49,532 nt of DNA from Scatosoma sp045533485 (GCA_045533485.1 JAZSHX010000048.1:1-49532); one strand, 5' to 3'; shown: positions 33,455 to 42,323, numbered from the stretch's first letter. The notes: generated by a model from the sequence alone, not told the origin. Translations and numbers: made by a program.

Positions 33455-33487
33455 TAAAAAACCCGTTTCGATGCGTAGCGAAACGGG
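33455..33487 (-). terminator. Terminator after prfB
   Basis: CCCGTTTCG (33462-33470) pairs with CGAAACGGG (33479-33487). On the minus strand it is followed by TTTTTT. It separates the secA-prfB operon from the lyxose isomerase operon, 15 bp before that start codon. Confidence 0.8.
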
Positions 33488-33544
33488 AATAGCCAAAGGC
33501 ATTTTCCTTTGCGCGTATAAACAAACGCAACCATCGTCACCTTT

Positions 33545-34642
33545 TTACGATTTTTTCAAATAGTCAATGATAAAGCCGTGAATATCGCCGTCCATAACCG
33601 ATTGAATATCCCCTTTTTCAAAGCCCGTTCTGTGGTCTTTGGCAAGCGTGTACGGACAGAATACATAGGAACGGATTTGCGCGCCCCATTCGATTTTCTT
33701 CACGTCGCCTTTCATCGCCGCCGCTTCCGCTTGGCGCTGTTCAATCTTCTTTTCCAAAAGTTTGGATTTGAGCATTTGGAAACACATCGCCTTGTTTTGC
33801 AGCTGCGAACGTTCATTTTGGCATTGTACCACAATCCCCGTGGGGAAGTGCGTGATACGCACTGCGGACGCAACCTTGTTTACGTTTTGACCTCCTGCGC
33901 CGCCAGAGTGATAGATGTCGATACGAATATCGTCGTCGTCAATTTCCACTTCGTCGTCTTCTTCCACTTCCGGCATAACTTCCAAGGAACAGAAAGACGT
34001 TTGACGGCGTTTGTTTGCGTCAAAGGGGGAAATTCGCACCAAACGGTGCACGCCCATTTCCGCTTTCAAATACCCGTAAGCGTTTTCGCCTTCCACTCTA
34101 AAATCAACGCTCTTAAAGCCTGCGCCGTCGCCTGCTTCGCGGTCCAGCTCGTACACCTTAAACCCGCGCTTTTCACAATAGCGGCAGTACATACGGTACA
34201 GCATTTGACACCAGTCGCACGCTTCCGTACCGCCTGCGCCTGCGTGCAGAGTAAGCATCGCGTTGTGGTTATCGTACGGTCCTTTCAAGATAGCGCGGAT
34301 ACGCATATCTTCAATGTCTTTTTCCGCCGTAGCAAGCATTTCGTCCAGCTCTTCAATCAAGCTTTCGTCTTCCGTTTCTTCAATCAAATCAATCACGTCT
34401 TCCGCGTCGGTAAGCGCCGTCGCACCCTTTTCATAGGCGTTGATTTTATTTCTAATCAAGGAAATTTCTCTACCGATTTTGGTGGATTTTTCCAAATCCT
34501 GCCAAACGTCGGGGGATTCCTGTTCCTTTTCAAGCTCCGCTAAACGAGGGCGTAAATGCTCGATATCCAGCGCGTATTCCGCTTCCTGCAAAATCACGCG
34601 CATACCTTGAATTTTCAATCTGTAATCGTCTGCTTTGAACAT
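33545..34642 (-). CDS. prfB: Peptide chain release factor 2
   Basis: A 365-residue class I release factor recognising UAA and UGA. The GGQ motif that triggers hydrolysis lies in SGGAGGQNVNKVASAVR near residue 247. The tripeptide region for stop recognition lies in the central domain. The reading frame is continuous from the ATG, with no in-frame TGA or +1 slippery site near codon 25, so the usual autoregulatory frameshift is absent. AAGGAAA supports the start. It lies 15 bp after secA and is probably co-transcribed with it. Confidence 0.94.
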   Translation of the reverse strand: MFKADDYRLKIQGMRVILQEAEYALDIEHLRPRLAELEKEQESPDVWQDLEKSTKIGREISLIRNKINAYEKGATALTDAEDVIDLIEETEDESLIEELDEMLATAEKDIEDMRIRAILKGPYDNHNAMLTLHAGAGGTEACDWCQMLYRMYCRYCEKRGFKVYELDREAGDGAGFKSVDFRVEGENAYGYLKAEMGVHRLVRISPFDANKRRQTSFCSLEVMPEVEEDDEVEIDDDDIRIDIYHSGGAGGQNVNKVASAVRITHFPTGIVVQCQNERSQLQNKAMCFQMLKSKLLEKKIEQRQAEAAAMKGDVKKIEWGAQIRSYVFCPYTLAKDHRTGFEKGDIQSVMDGDIHGFIIDYLKKS

Positions 34643-34657
34643 AAAATTTCCTTTTTA

Positions 34658-37582
34658 TCAATCTTTCTTTTCTTGATTTGCCGACTGATTAGACGACATA
34701 CTGGAAAGAGGCGAAGGCATTTGACGGCGGAAAGGCTTTCTAGGTCCCGACGTCGGTGCCAAATTGACCGCAGGAGCAGGCGCTGCCACGGGCGGACGCA
34801 CTTCCACCTTCACCTTCAAAAGCGTACTAATCGTCGTGCGTTGAATACGCTCTACCATTTCGTCGAACATATCAAACCCTTCTTTCTTATAGGAAATGAT
34901 AGGGTCTACTTGGCCAAACGCGCGCAAGGAAATCCCTTTACGCAGTTGATCCATCGCGTCGATATGGTCAATCCAGTTTCTATCTACGGTCATAAGCAAT
35001 ACACGGCGTTCGATTTGTGAGAAATCGATGCCCATTTCTTTCATATCCGCAATCTTCTTTTCGTATTCCTTGGTGACCTTCTTGACAATCTTTTTGAGTG
35101 CCAAATCGTAATCCCATTTCATCAAGCGTTCACGCGTAACGTACGCCGTGCCTTCGGGCAATACTTTTGCTTCCAAAGCCGCGTTGAGTTCGTCTTCGTT
35201 CCAAAGTTCGGGCATATCTTCCACGTTGACCGCCGAAGAAAGCGTTTCCGCTACGTAATCGGGAATATATTTGAGCACTTGTTCGTGTACGTCCGCACCG
35301 CGGAGCACGTTCATACGTTCTTCGTACATTACCATACGTTGCTTGTTCATAACGTCGTCGTACTGCAACACGTTTTTACGGATACCGAAGTTTCTGCCTT
35401 CGATGGTCTTTTGCGCGTTTGCAATACCGCGCGAAAGTAATTTGGATTGCAAGCAGGTATCTTCGTCGATTTTGAAGAAGTTATACAGCGCTTTCATTCT
35501 TTCGCCGCCAAAGCGCATAACCAAATCGTCTTCCAAGGATAAGAAGAATACGGACATACCGATGTCCCCTTGACGGCCCGAACGACCGCGGAGCTGGTTG
35601 TCGATACGGCGCGATTCGTGGCGTTCCGTACCGATAATGCAAAGCCCGCCCGCCGCGATAACTTGTTGCTTTTCTTCGTCCGTTTGCTTTTTGTAATATT
35701 CGTAAACTTTCTTATATCTTTCTCTAAGCTCTTTGATTTTATCGTCAACGTCCGTGATATACAAGCTGATAGCAAGCTCGATATCTTCGTGCGCCGCACC
35801 TTCTTCTCTCAAACGCTTTTTCGCCAAATATTCAGGGTTACCGCCAAGCAAAATGTCCGTACCGCGCCCTGCCATGTTGGTAGAGATCGTAACCGCGCCA
35901 AGACGGCCTGCCTGCGCCACGATTTCCGCTTCGCGTTCGTGGTTCTTTGCGTTCAAAATGTTGTGTTTTACGCCGTTTCTCTTAAGCAAACGGGAAATTT
36001 CTTCCGATTTATCTACCGACGACGTACGCACCAAGATAGGTTGCCCTGCTTCGTGGCGTTCGATAATTTCGTTTACGATAGCGCGCTTTTTACCGTCCAC
36101 CGTCGAATATACCATATCGGGCAAGTCGACGCGTTGTACGGGACGGTTGGTGGGAATTTCCACAACGTCCAACGAATAGATAGTTCTAAATTCCGCTTCT
36201 TCCGTTTTTGCCGTACCCGTCATGCCCGACAGCTTGGAGTACAAACGGAAATAGTTTTGGAAGGTAATGGTTGCCCACGTTTTGTTTTCACTGCGCACTT
36301 CCACGCCTTCTTTCGCTTCGATAGCTTGGTGCAAGCCGTCGGAATATCTACGCCCGTTCATCAAACGGCCGGTAAATTCGTCTACGATAACGATTTCGTC
36401 TTCGCTTACGATATAATCTTCGTCGCGGTGGAAAATTTTATGCGCCTTGAGTGCTTGCTGGATGTGGTGGTTCAAATCTGCGTGTTCGATTTCCGCGATA
36501 TTCGCGATACCGAAAAATCTTTCCGCTTTTCTTGCGCCGCTTTCCGTGAGCTCTACCGTTTTTTCCTTGCGGTTGATGATGTAATCCCACTCTCTTTCCG
36601 CCGCTTTCGCTTTTTTGCCCGTAGGCAACGCCGCCAAAGCCGCCGCGCGTTTTTCTGCAAGCTCCGCTTCGTAGTTGGCTTGTTCTTCCAGCGTCATTTT
36701 GGTGTAGTCGACAAATTCTTCTTCATCGTCTTCCACTGCTTCGTCTTCCGCTACGATTTCCGCCGCGCTCTTTTTCTTGTTTTTCTTGTTTTCGCGCGCC
36801 GCCGCTGCGTTTTGCTCTTCTTCCTTTAACTCATCGTCAAAACCGCCTTGGAAATTGCGTACAAGTTTATCTACGCGCACGTACAAATCGGACGATTTTT
36901 CGCCTTGACCGGAAATAATCAACGGCGTTCTGGCTTCGTCGATTAAAATGGAGTCGACTTCGTCGACAATGGCAAACGTCAAATCGCGTTGCACCATCCT
37001 TGCCATATCCGTTTTCAAGTTATCACGCAAGTAATCGAACCCGAATTCGTTGTTCGTGCCGTATACGATATCGCATTTATATGCTTGGCGTTTTTCATCG
37101 TCTTCCATACCGGGAACAACGACGCCGACGGTCAAGCCCATAAATTTATGCACTTTCCCCATCCACTCCGCGTCACGCTTTGCCAAGTAATCGTTGACGG
37201 TTACGATATGCACGCTTTTGCCCGTCAATGCGTTTAAGTAGGCAGGCAACGTAGAAACAAGCGTTTTACCTTCGCCTGTACGCATTTCGGCAATACGGCC
37301 TTGATGCAAACAAATACCGCCGATGATTTGCACGCGGAAATGGCGCATGCCAAGCACACGCTTACTTGCTTCTCTAAGCGCGGCAAATGCGTCGTATAAA
37401 ATGTCGTCAAGCGTTTCGCCTGCCGCCAAACGGTCCTTGAAAACCTGCGTTTGTGCTTGCAAGGTTTGATCGTCCATTTCTTGATATTTGGGTTCAAGTG
37501 CTTCCACCTGATCCGCCATCTTATTCAGCTTTTTCAAGCTGTTACGTCCGTCGCCGCTTAATAAATACTTAAATAATCCCAT
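34658..37582 (-). CDS. secA: SecA preprotein translocase ATPase
   Basis: A 974-residue motor that drives proteins through SecYEG. Walker A is MRTGEGKTL near residue 103, DEVDSILIDEART lies near 210, and the MTGTA and GRAGRQGD-like motif (RGRSGRQGD) mark the second ATPase domain. Two oddities stand out. A charged insertion of about 80 residues (roughly 245-325, Lys/Glu/Ala-rich) follows the first DEAD segment. The C-terminus ends in a Ser/Gln-rich tail without the usual CxCxSGxxxxxCH zinc site. The ATG has GGAG upstream. Confidence 0.95.
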   Translation of the reverse strand: MGLFKYLLSGDGRNSLKKLNKMADQVEALEPKYQEMDDQTLQAQTQVFKDRLAAGETLDDILYDAFAALREASKRVLGMRHFRVQIIGGICLHQGRIAEMRTGEGKTLVSTLPAYLNALTGKSVHIVTVNDYLAKRDAEWMGKVHKFMGLTVGVVVPGMEDDEKRQAYKCDIVYGTNNEFGFDYLRDNLKTDMARMVQRDLTFAIVDEVDSILIDEARTPLIISGQGEKSSDLYVRVDKLVRNFQGGFDDELKEEEQNAAAARENKKNKKKSAAEIVAEDEAVEDDEEEFVDYTKMTLEEQANYEAELAEKRAAALAALPTGKKAKAAEREWDYIINRKEKTVELTESGARKAERFFGIANIAEIEHADLNHHIQQALKAHKIFHRDEDYIVSEDEIVIVDEFTGRLMNGRRYSDGLHQAIEAKEGVEVRSENKTWATITFQNYFRLYSKLSGMTGTAKTEEAEFRTIYSLDVVEIPTNRPVQRVDLPDMVYSTVDGKKRAIVNEIIERHEAGQPILVRTSSVDKSEEISRLLKRNGVKHNILNAKNHEREAEIVAQAGRLGAVTISTNMAGRGTDILLGGNPEYLAKKRLREEGAAHEDIELAISLYITDVDDKIKELRERYKKVYEYYKKQTDEEKQQVIAAGGLCIIGTERHESRRIDNQLRGRSGRQGDIGMSVFFLSLEDDLVMRFGGERMKALYNFFKIDEDTCLQSKLLSRGIANAQKTIEGRNFGIRKNVLQYDDVMNKQRMVMYEERMNVLRGADVHEQVLKYIPDYVAETLSSAVNVEDMPELWNEDELNAALEAKVLPEGTAYVTRERLMKWDYDLALKKIVKKVTKEYEKKIADMKEMGIDFSQIERRVLLMTVDRNWIDHIDAMDQLRKGISLRAFGQVDPIISYKKEGFDMFDEMVERIQRTTISTLLKVKVEVRPPVAAPAPAVNLAPTSGPRKPFRRQMPSPLSSMSSNQSANQEKKD

Positions 37583-37671
37583 TGAAAAACTCCAAAAATT
37601 TATTTTCCGTTTATAAAGTTTTCGCCTGCCTTTTTTCTATAAGAAAAAAAATAAGGCGCACTCTAACTTCT

Positions 37672-37699
37672 ATTGTACAATATTTCCACAAAAAATCAA
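37672..37699 (-). promoter_or_regulatory. Promoter candidate of secA-prfB
   Basis: On the minus strand TTGATT (37699-37694), 16-nt spacer, TACAAT (37677-37672). It lies in the 336-bp gap 37583-37918, which otherwise holds only AT-rich sequence and the asnA promoter; I see no gene there. Confidence 0.55.
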
Positions 37700-37856
37700 A
37701 GCGTTTTTACGGCTGTTTTCATAAAAAATATTTTGAAAATATCTGCATTTTTCATTCTGCTTTATCGTTTATTCATTTTATACCCCGTTTGTATGCTTTT
37801 ATAACGCATTTTTTGCTAAACTTGCCCTTTGCTTTGCCTTTCTTCCCGTATAATCG

Positions 37857-37885
37857 TTGACAAACAGGGGATTGTGTGTTATACT
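37857..37885 (+). promoter_or_regulatory. Sigma-A promoter of asnA
   Basis: TTGACA (37857-37862), 17-nt spacer, TATACT (37880-37885). Confidence 0.8.
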
Positions 37886-37918
37886 ATACCATAATTTCTT
37901 TTTTTACACGGAGTAGAT

Positions 37919-38926
37919 ATGAGTAAATTTATCGTTCCCAAAGGATATAAATCCGCGCTTGGATTGTACGACACGCAATCGGCAATCGGGCTCTTGAAGC
38001 GCACGTTTGAAGAACGCCTTTGTTTGGCGCTCAACTTAAAACGTGTTTCCGCCCCCTTATTCGTTGATCCCGACACGGGCTTGAACGACGATTTGAGCGG
38101 TGTGGAACGCGCCGTTCGTTTCGACTTAAAGGAAACGGGCAAAGACGCCGTTGTCGTGCACTCTTTGGCGAAGTGGAAACGTATGGCGCTTGCCGTGTAC
38201 GGCTTTTCCGCAGGCGAAGGCTTATACACCGATATGAACGCCATCCGCCGCGACGAAGATATGGATAATTTGCACTCCGTCTACACAGATCAATGGGACT
38301 GGGAAAAAATCATCACCAAGGAAACGCGCAACGAAAAGTATTTGAAAAAGGTAGTACAAGGCATTGTCGGCGCGATTTGCGACACGCTGGATTATCTCAA
38401 ATGCCGCTATCCGCAAATTGACGTGGATTTGAAACGCACGGTAAAGTTCGTAACTTCGCAGGAGCTGGAAGATTTGTACCCCGATTTATCGGGTAAGGAA
38501 CGCGAAAATGCTTATTTGAAAGAACACAAAACGGTGTTCATCATGAAAATCGGCGACAAGCTCAAATCTGGTAAGCCCCACGACAATCGCGCGCCTGACT
38601 ACGACGACTGGACGCTCAACGGCGACATTATGTTTTGGAACGAAGTTTTGGATTGCGCCTTTGAAATTTCGTCAATGGGTATCCGCGTAGACGAAAAAGC
38701 TATGGACGAACAACTGCGCAAAGCCGGCGCGGAAGAACGCCGCAATTTGCCTTTCCACAAAGCATTGCTAAACGGCGAGCTGCCCTTGACGATGGGCGGC
38801 GGTATCGGGCAATCGCGCCTTTCTATGCTGCTGCTTGGCAAAGCGCATATCGGCGAAGTGCAGGTTTCCCTTTGGGACGAACAAACCAAGCAAATCGCCA
38901 AAGAAAACGGCATCGTTTTGCTGTAA
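37919..38926 (+). CDS. asnA: Aspartate-ammonia ligase
   Basis: A 335-residue, ammonia-dependent asparagine synthetase related to class II aminoacyl-tRNA synthetases. The N-terminal YDTQSAIGLLKRTFEERL and SAPLFVDPDTGLNDDLSGVERAV (in part) are family signatures; GGGIGQSRLSMLLLG near residue 295 is motif 3. GGAG precedes the ATG. It is monocistronic with its own promoter and terminator, and converges on mgsA. Confidence 0.95.
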   Translation: MSKFIVPKGYKSALGLYDTQSAIGLLKRTFEERLCLALNLKRVSAPLFVDPDTGLNDDLSGVERAVRFDLKETGKDAVVVHSLAKWKRMALAVYGFSAGEGLYTDMNAIRRDEDMDNLHSVYTDQWDWEKIITKETRNEKYLKKVVQGIVGAICDTLDYLKCRYPQIDVDLKRTVKFVTSQELEDLYPDLSGKERENAYLKEHKTVFIMKIGDKLKSGKPHDNRAPDYDDWTLNGDIMFWNEVLDCAFEISSMGIRVDEKAMDEQLRKAGAEERRNLPFHKALLNGELPLTMGGGIGQSRLSMLLLGKAHIGEVQVSLWDEQTKQIAKENGIVLL

Positions 38927-38948
38927 TGTTTATCTTTTAGATAAAACT

Positions 38949-38984
38949 AACTCCCTGCGTATGATTTTTCGCAGGGAGTTTTCT
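38949..38984. terminator. Bidirectional terminator between asnA and mgsA
   Basis: AACTCCCTGCG pairs with CGCAGGGAGTT around a 10-nt loop, with T-rich flanks. Confidence 0.82.
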
Positions 38985-39370
38985 TATTCCATAAAGGTAG
39001 AGTGTATTACGTAATCCGCCGTAGCGCGGTTGGTCGCAATGGGAATATCGTACACGACGGCAATTCTCAACAGCGCTTTTACGTCGGGATCATGCGGCTG
39101 AGATTCCAAAGGGTCCCAAAAAAAGACCACCATATCAATTTTCTTTTCCGCAATTTTTGCGCCGATTTGCTGATCGCCGCCAAGCGGTCCGGATAAATAA
39201 CGCTTCACTGTTAAATCAGTCGCTTCCGCAACCAAACGCGCCGTTGTGCCCGTGCCGCATAAATCGTATTTGGATAACGTTTGTTTGTTCTTTAACGCCC
39301 AATTCACCATATCGGCTTTTTTGTTGTCGTGCGCAATCAGCGCAATCGTTTTTCTCTTGTTTCTCTTCAT
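38984..39370 (-). CDS. mgsA: Methylglyoxal synthase
   Basis: A 128-residue enzyme converting dihydroxyacetone phosphate to methylglyoxal and phosphate, a bypass that relieves sugar-phosphate overload. The phosphate-binding CGTGTTA and SGPLGGDQQ, and the catalytic Asp in FFWDPLESQPHDPDVKALLR (near residue 78), are all present. The length is usual apart from a short basic start (MKRNKRKT). AGGAG precedes the ATG. It probably shares a transcript with bioY upstream, though the gap of 55 bp could hold its own promoter. Confidence 0.93.
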   Translation of the reverse strand: MKRNKRKTIALIAHDNKKADMVNWALKNKQTLSKYDLCGTGTTARLVAEATDLTVKRYLSGPLGGDQQIGAKIAEKKIDMVVFFWDPLESQPHDPDVKALLRIAVVYDIPIATNRATADYVIHSTFME

Positions 39371-39425
39371 ATATTTTTCTCCTAAATCGTAATTTTATCT
39401 AATTTCAACGCGTACACGGTAGGCA

Positions 39426-39968
39426 TCAACGAATTTTATCGTGCAATTTCACCGCTAAAAAAGCGCCTATAAAAATTTTACAGATATCCGGAAGCAAACA
39501 CGGCAGTACGCACACTGCCCATGCGCTCCACCACCCCGAAACAGACGCGTTTTGTACCAAAAATACCAGCCACAGCATACCCAAAATATGCAAAACCAAG
39601 GTCGCTATGCTAAATATCGACGCCACACGCCAAAAGGACGGCGTTTTTTTATCAAAACACAGGGCGATACAAGGCGTAATCAGTAAGAACGCAAGCAAAT
39701 ATCCCCCCGTTGGGGAAAGTAATTTTGCAAAGCCGCCCGTAAACCCCGCAAATACGGGTACACCGATAAAACCAAGCAGCAGGTATGCGACGATTGCAAA
39801 AAATGAGCGTTTTACGCCAAGCAAAGCCGCCGTTAAAAACACGGCAAGCGATTGCAAAGTGATAGGAACGCCACCTATGGGGATCGCGATCCAAGAACAA
39901 ACGCAAATAAGCGCCGCCGCAAGCGCCGAAAAGCAAATATCTTTCGTTGTGCTTTTTTGTTCTTTCAC
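39426..39968 (-). CDS. bioY: Biotin ECF transporter S component (BioY)
   Basis: A 180-residue membrane protein with six hydrophobic segments. The BioY signatures GGVPITLQSLAVFLTAALLG (near residues 32-51) and GFIGVPVFAGFTGGFAKLLSPTGGYLLAF (located near 66-95) are clear and define the biotin pocket. The start is GTG at 39968 with TTGGAG upstream. It needs the shared ECF energising module, absent from this window. No BirA-type operator was recognised before it; the metK terminator directly precedes it. Confidence 0.93.
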   Translation of the reverse strand: MKEQKSTTKDICFSALAAALICVCSWIAIPIGGVPITLQSLAVFLTAALLGVKRSFFAIVAYLLLGFIGVPVFAGFTGGFAKLLSPTGGYLLAFLLITPCIALCFDKKTPSFWRVASIFSIATLVLHILGMLWLVFLVQNASVSGWWSAWAVCVLPCLLPDICKIFIGAFLAVKLHDKIR

Positions 39969-39980
39969 TTTTTCACTCCA

Positions 39981-40014
39981 AAAAAAGCCGAGCGGGTTTT
40001 CGTCCGTTCGGCTA
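39981..40014 (-). terminator. Terminator of metK
   Basis: On the minus strand AGCCGAACGG pairs with CCGCTCGGCT (one mismatch), followed by TTTTTT. Confidence 0.8.
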
Positions 40015-40019
40015 AACTT

Positions 40020-41183
40020 TTATAAATATTTTTGCAAGCTTTCCGCTTTATCCGTGCGTTCCCAAGAAAATCCTTTGTATCCAAAATGCCCGTAAGCCGC
40101 CGTCTTTTTATAAACGGGTTTACGCAAATCCAACGAACGGATAATCGCATAAGGTCGAAGGTCAAATTCCTTTTTCACGATTTCCGCAAGCTGTTCGTCC
40201 GTGCATTTGCCCGTGCCGTGGCTGTCCACGAATACGGAAACGGGGTTTGCTACGCCGATTGCGTACGCCACTTGAATTTCCACTTCGTCGGCAAGCCCTG
40301 CCGCCACCAAATTTTTCGCGATGTATCTGCAATAATACGCCGCGCTTCTATCCACTTTCGTGGGATCTTTGCCCGAAAAAGCACCGCCGCCGTGCGCGCA
40401 TCTGCCGCCGTAGGTGTCTACGATAATTTTTCTGCCCGTCAAGCCGCTGTCGCCTTCCGGACCGCCGATTTCAAATCTGCCCGTGGGATTGATAAAGATT
40501 TTGGTGTTTTCGTCCATCAAGCTTGCAGGGATAATTTCGTCGATAACGTGCTTTTTCATATCAAAACGGATTTGTTCTTGACTTACCTTATCGTCGTGTT
40601 GCGTAGAAACGACCACCGTATCGACGCGCTTTGCTTTACCGTTTTCGTATTCCACCGTCACCTGCGTTTTTCCGTCGGGACGAAGATAGGCAATTTGTCC
40701 ACTCTTTCTCACGTCCGTCAAGCGTTTTGCCAAACGGTGGGAAAGGGAGAGCGTGAGCGGCATCAATTCCTTGGTTTCACGGCAAGCATAGCCAAACATC
40801 ATGCCTTGGTCGCCTGCGCCCAACTGATCGGCTTCGTCGCCCCCTGCCGTTTTTCTTTCCATCGACGCGTCTACGCCCATCGCGATATCGGGCGATTGCG
40901 AATGAATCGCCACGATAATTTTACATTTATCGTACGCAAAACTACCGAAATCATAACCGATTTCTTTGATAATTTCGCGTGCTTTTTTTTCATAATCTAC
41001 TTGCGCAGTGCTGGTCACTTCGCCCATAATCAACAGCGTATCGAACGCCGCCGCGCACTCAATCGCGGCGCGCGCGGAAGGGTCAACGGACAAAATAGCG
41101 TCTAAAATGCCGTCGGAAATGTTATCGCAAACCTTATCGGGATGCCCTTCTGTTACGCTTTCGCTTGTAAAAAACTGTTTCAC
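40020..41183 (-). CDS. metK: S-adenosylmethionine synthetase
   Basis: A 387-residue enzyme forming SAM from methionine and ATP. The methionine-loop EGHPDKVCD lies near residue 13, GAGDQGMMFGYA near 118 and GGGAFSGKDPTKVDRSAAY near 265. The start codon is GTG at 41183 with AAGGGG upstream. It supplies SAM to the radical-SAM enzymes encoded in this window, including the one divergently transcribed next to it. No SAM riboswitch is present; instead a palindrome overlaps its -10 box. Confidence 0.95.
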   Translation of the reverse strand: MKQFFTSESVTEGHPDKVCDNISDGILDAILSVDPSARAAIECAAAFDTLLIMGEVTSTAQVDYEKKAREIIKEIGYDFGSFAYDKCKIIVAIHSQSPDIAMGVDASMERKTAGGDEADQLGAGDQGMMFGYACRETKELMPLTLSLSHRLAKRLTDVRKSGQIAYLRPDGKTQVTVEYENGKAKRVDTVVVSTQHDDKVSQEQIRFDMKKHVIDEIIPASLMDENTKIFINPTGRFEIGGPEGDSGLTGRKIIVDTYGGRCAHGGGAFSGKDPTKVDRSAAYYCRYIAKNLVAAGLADEVEIQVAYAIGVANPVSVFVDSHGTGKCTDEQLAEIVKKEFDLRPYAIIRSLDLRKPVYKKTAAYGHFGYKGFSWERTDKAESLQKYL

Positions 41184-41218
41184 GGTTTTTCCCCTTTTTT
41201 CTCTTCTTTTGTTTTCGC

Positions 41219-41254
41219 AGGGTATATTATACCCTATTTATTTTCTTTTGTCAA
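41219..41254 (-). promoter_or_regulatory. metK promoter overlapped by a 17-bp palindrome
   Basis: On the minus strand TTGACA (41254-41249), 17-nt spacer, TATAAT (41231-41226). AGGGTATATTATACCCT (41219-41235) is a perfect palindrome around one central base covering the -10, a position where a bound repressor would block polymerase. Confidence 0.72.
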
Positions 41255-41275
41255 CTAATATTGCCTATAACGCGC

Positions 41276-41304
41276 TTGCAAAATTTTTTGCGTTATGGTA
41301 TACT
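41276..41304 (+). promoter_or_regulatory. Promoter of the PflX-like gene
   Basis: TTGCAA (41276-41281), 17-nt spacer, TATACT (41299-41304). The ATG begins 6 nt after the -10, so the expected start of transcription is the start codon. Confidence 0.75.
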
Positions 41305-41310
41305 TATCGT

Positions 41311-42189
41311 ATGGAAAAAAGCTTGGAACAACAATTGAGCCGTTGCACGCTTTGCCCCGTCGAATGCGGCGCAAACCGTTTGATAGGCAGCGGTGCGTGC
41401 GGCGCGCAGGGGCTGCGCATTGCGAAATATTATTTGCACCCCTTTGAAGAGCCGTGCATTTCTTTCAAAAACGGTAGCGGCACTATCTTTTTTTGCGGTT
41501 GCAATTTGCGTTGCGCCTTTTGCCAAAATTACCAAGTTTCGCGCGCGCAACGCGGCAAGGAAATTACGCCAAGCGAGCTTGCGGAGATTTTTGGAGAGCT
41601 GGAAGCCCAAGGCGCGGAAAACATATCTTTGGTTACGCCGTCGCACTTAATCCCATACCTGGTACGGGCATTTGAGATATATAAGCCGAAAATTCCCGTC
41701 GTATACAACACAAGTTCGTATGAAAAAGTTTCTTCGCTTACGCAAATTGATAAGTACGTCGACATCTATTTGCCCGATATGAAATTTTATTCCCCCGACC
41801 TTTCCAAGCGGTATTTGGGCAAAGAAGATTATTTCCAAGTGGCCAGTCAAGCGATTGCGTTTATGGCGCAAAAACCGCTTCGTATGCGCGAAGACGGAAA
41901 AATGCTGTCAGGCACGATTGTTCGCCACTTGACGATGCCCCTTTGCACCGCGGACAGCAAGCAAATTTTGCGCTGGTTTACTTCGCTTCCTAAAACCACC
42001 TATTTAAGCTTAATGAGCCAGTATACGCCCTTTGGCGAAATTGAAAATTTTCCCGAGCTTTCTCGCCCCGTTACGGCGCGCGAATATAACGCCGTCGTCA
42101 ACGCCGCGTTTGATTTGGGGATAGAAAACTTGTTTTTGCAAGAGCGAAATTCGTCCGGCCAAGCGTACATACCGTCGTGGGATTTTTAA
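41311..42189 (+). CDS. PflX-like radical-SAM protein
   Basis: A 292-residue protein resembling the PflX (COG1313) branch of glycyl-radical-activase relatives. The N-terminal Cys-rich segment CTLCPVECG...GACG (about 12-33) precedes the radical-SAM motif CNLRCAFC (near 68). It also contains NISLVTPSHLIP, VVYNTSSYE and VDIYLPDMKF. It should bind a 4Fe-4S cluster and SAM; its substrate is unknown. No Shine-Dalgarno sequence precedes the ATG, and the promoter is so close that a leaderless mRNA is expected. It is divergent from metK. Confidence 0.88.
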   Translation: MEKSLEQQLSRCTLCPVECGANRLIGSGACGAQGLRIAKYYLHPFEEPCISFKNGSGTIFFCGCNLRCAFCQNYQVSRAQRGKEITPSELAEIFGELEAQGAENISLVTPSHLIPYLVRAFEIYKPKIPVVYNTSSYEKVSSLTQIDKYVDIYLPDMKFYSPDLSKRYLGKEDYFQVASQAIAFMAQKPLRMREDGKMLSGTIVRHLTMPLCTADSKQILRWFTSLPKTTYLSLMSQYTPFGEIENFPELSRPVTAREYNAVVNAAFDLGIENLFLQERNSSGQAYIPSWDF

Positions 42190-42323
42190 CGCTTCCAAAT
42201 TTCCGTCGACAGTTTCCATTTGATAATTTTATTCGTCAATTTCGCCGCCTGCTTCGGGGTAGCAAAGGCAAGCTCTTCTTCGGCGCGACGAATAGCTTGT
42301 AGCACTTTTTGTTTGTCTTTCAT
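42186..42323 (-). CDS. Possible small basic helical protein
   Basis: A 45-residue reading frame, MKDKQKVLQAIRRAEEELAF at the start, rich in Lys, Arg, Glu and Ala and consistent with an amphipathic helix. It converges on the PflX-like gene, overlapping its stop by 4 bp, and diverges from the ABC-F gene. No good ribosome binding site is seen, so it may be a small real gene or chance. No family was recognised. Confidence 0.35.
   Translation of the reverse strand: MKDKQKVLQAIRRAEEELAFATPKQAAKLTNKIIKWKLSTEIWKR

Noticed and set aside
35570..36829. Long open frame (419 codons) antisense to secA
   Set aside because: Shadow of secA; Phe/Arg/Val-rich without motifs. The same applies to open frames opposite der (6111-7049), the DUF512 gene (7050-7997) and metK (40032-41105).
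5552..39790. CAGGTATGCG on the plus strand at about 5559 (plsY) and 39779 (bioY) as extra copies of the dispersed word
   Set aside because: They lack the GGGG part and fit normal codons in conserved membrane helices, so coincidence is likely. A partial copy at 24844-24854 is doubtful for the same reason.
41184..41310. SAM riboswitch before metK
   Set aside because: The region is only 127 bp, is shared by two promoters, and has none of the conserved S-box or SMK elements.
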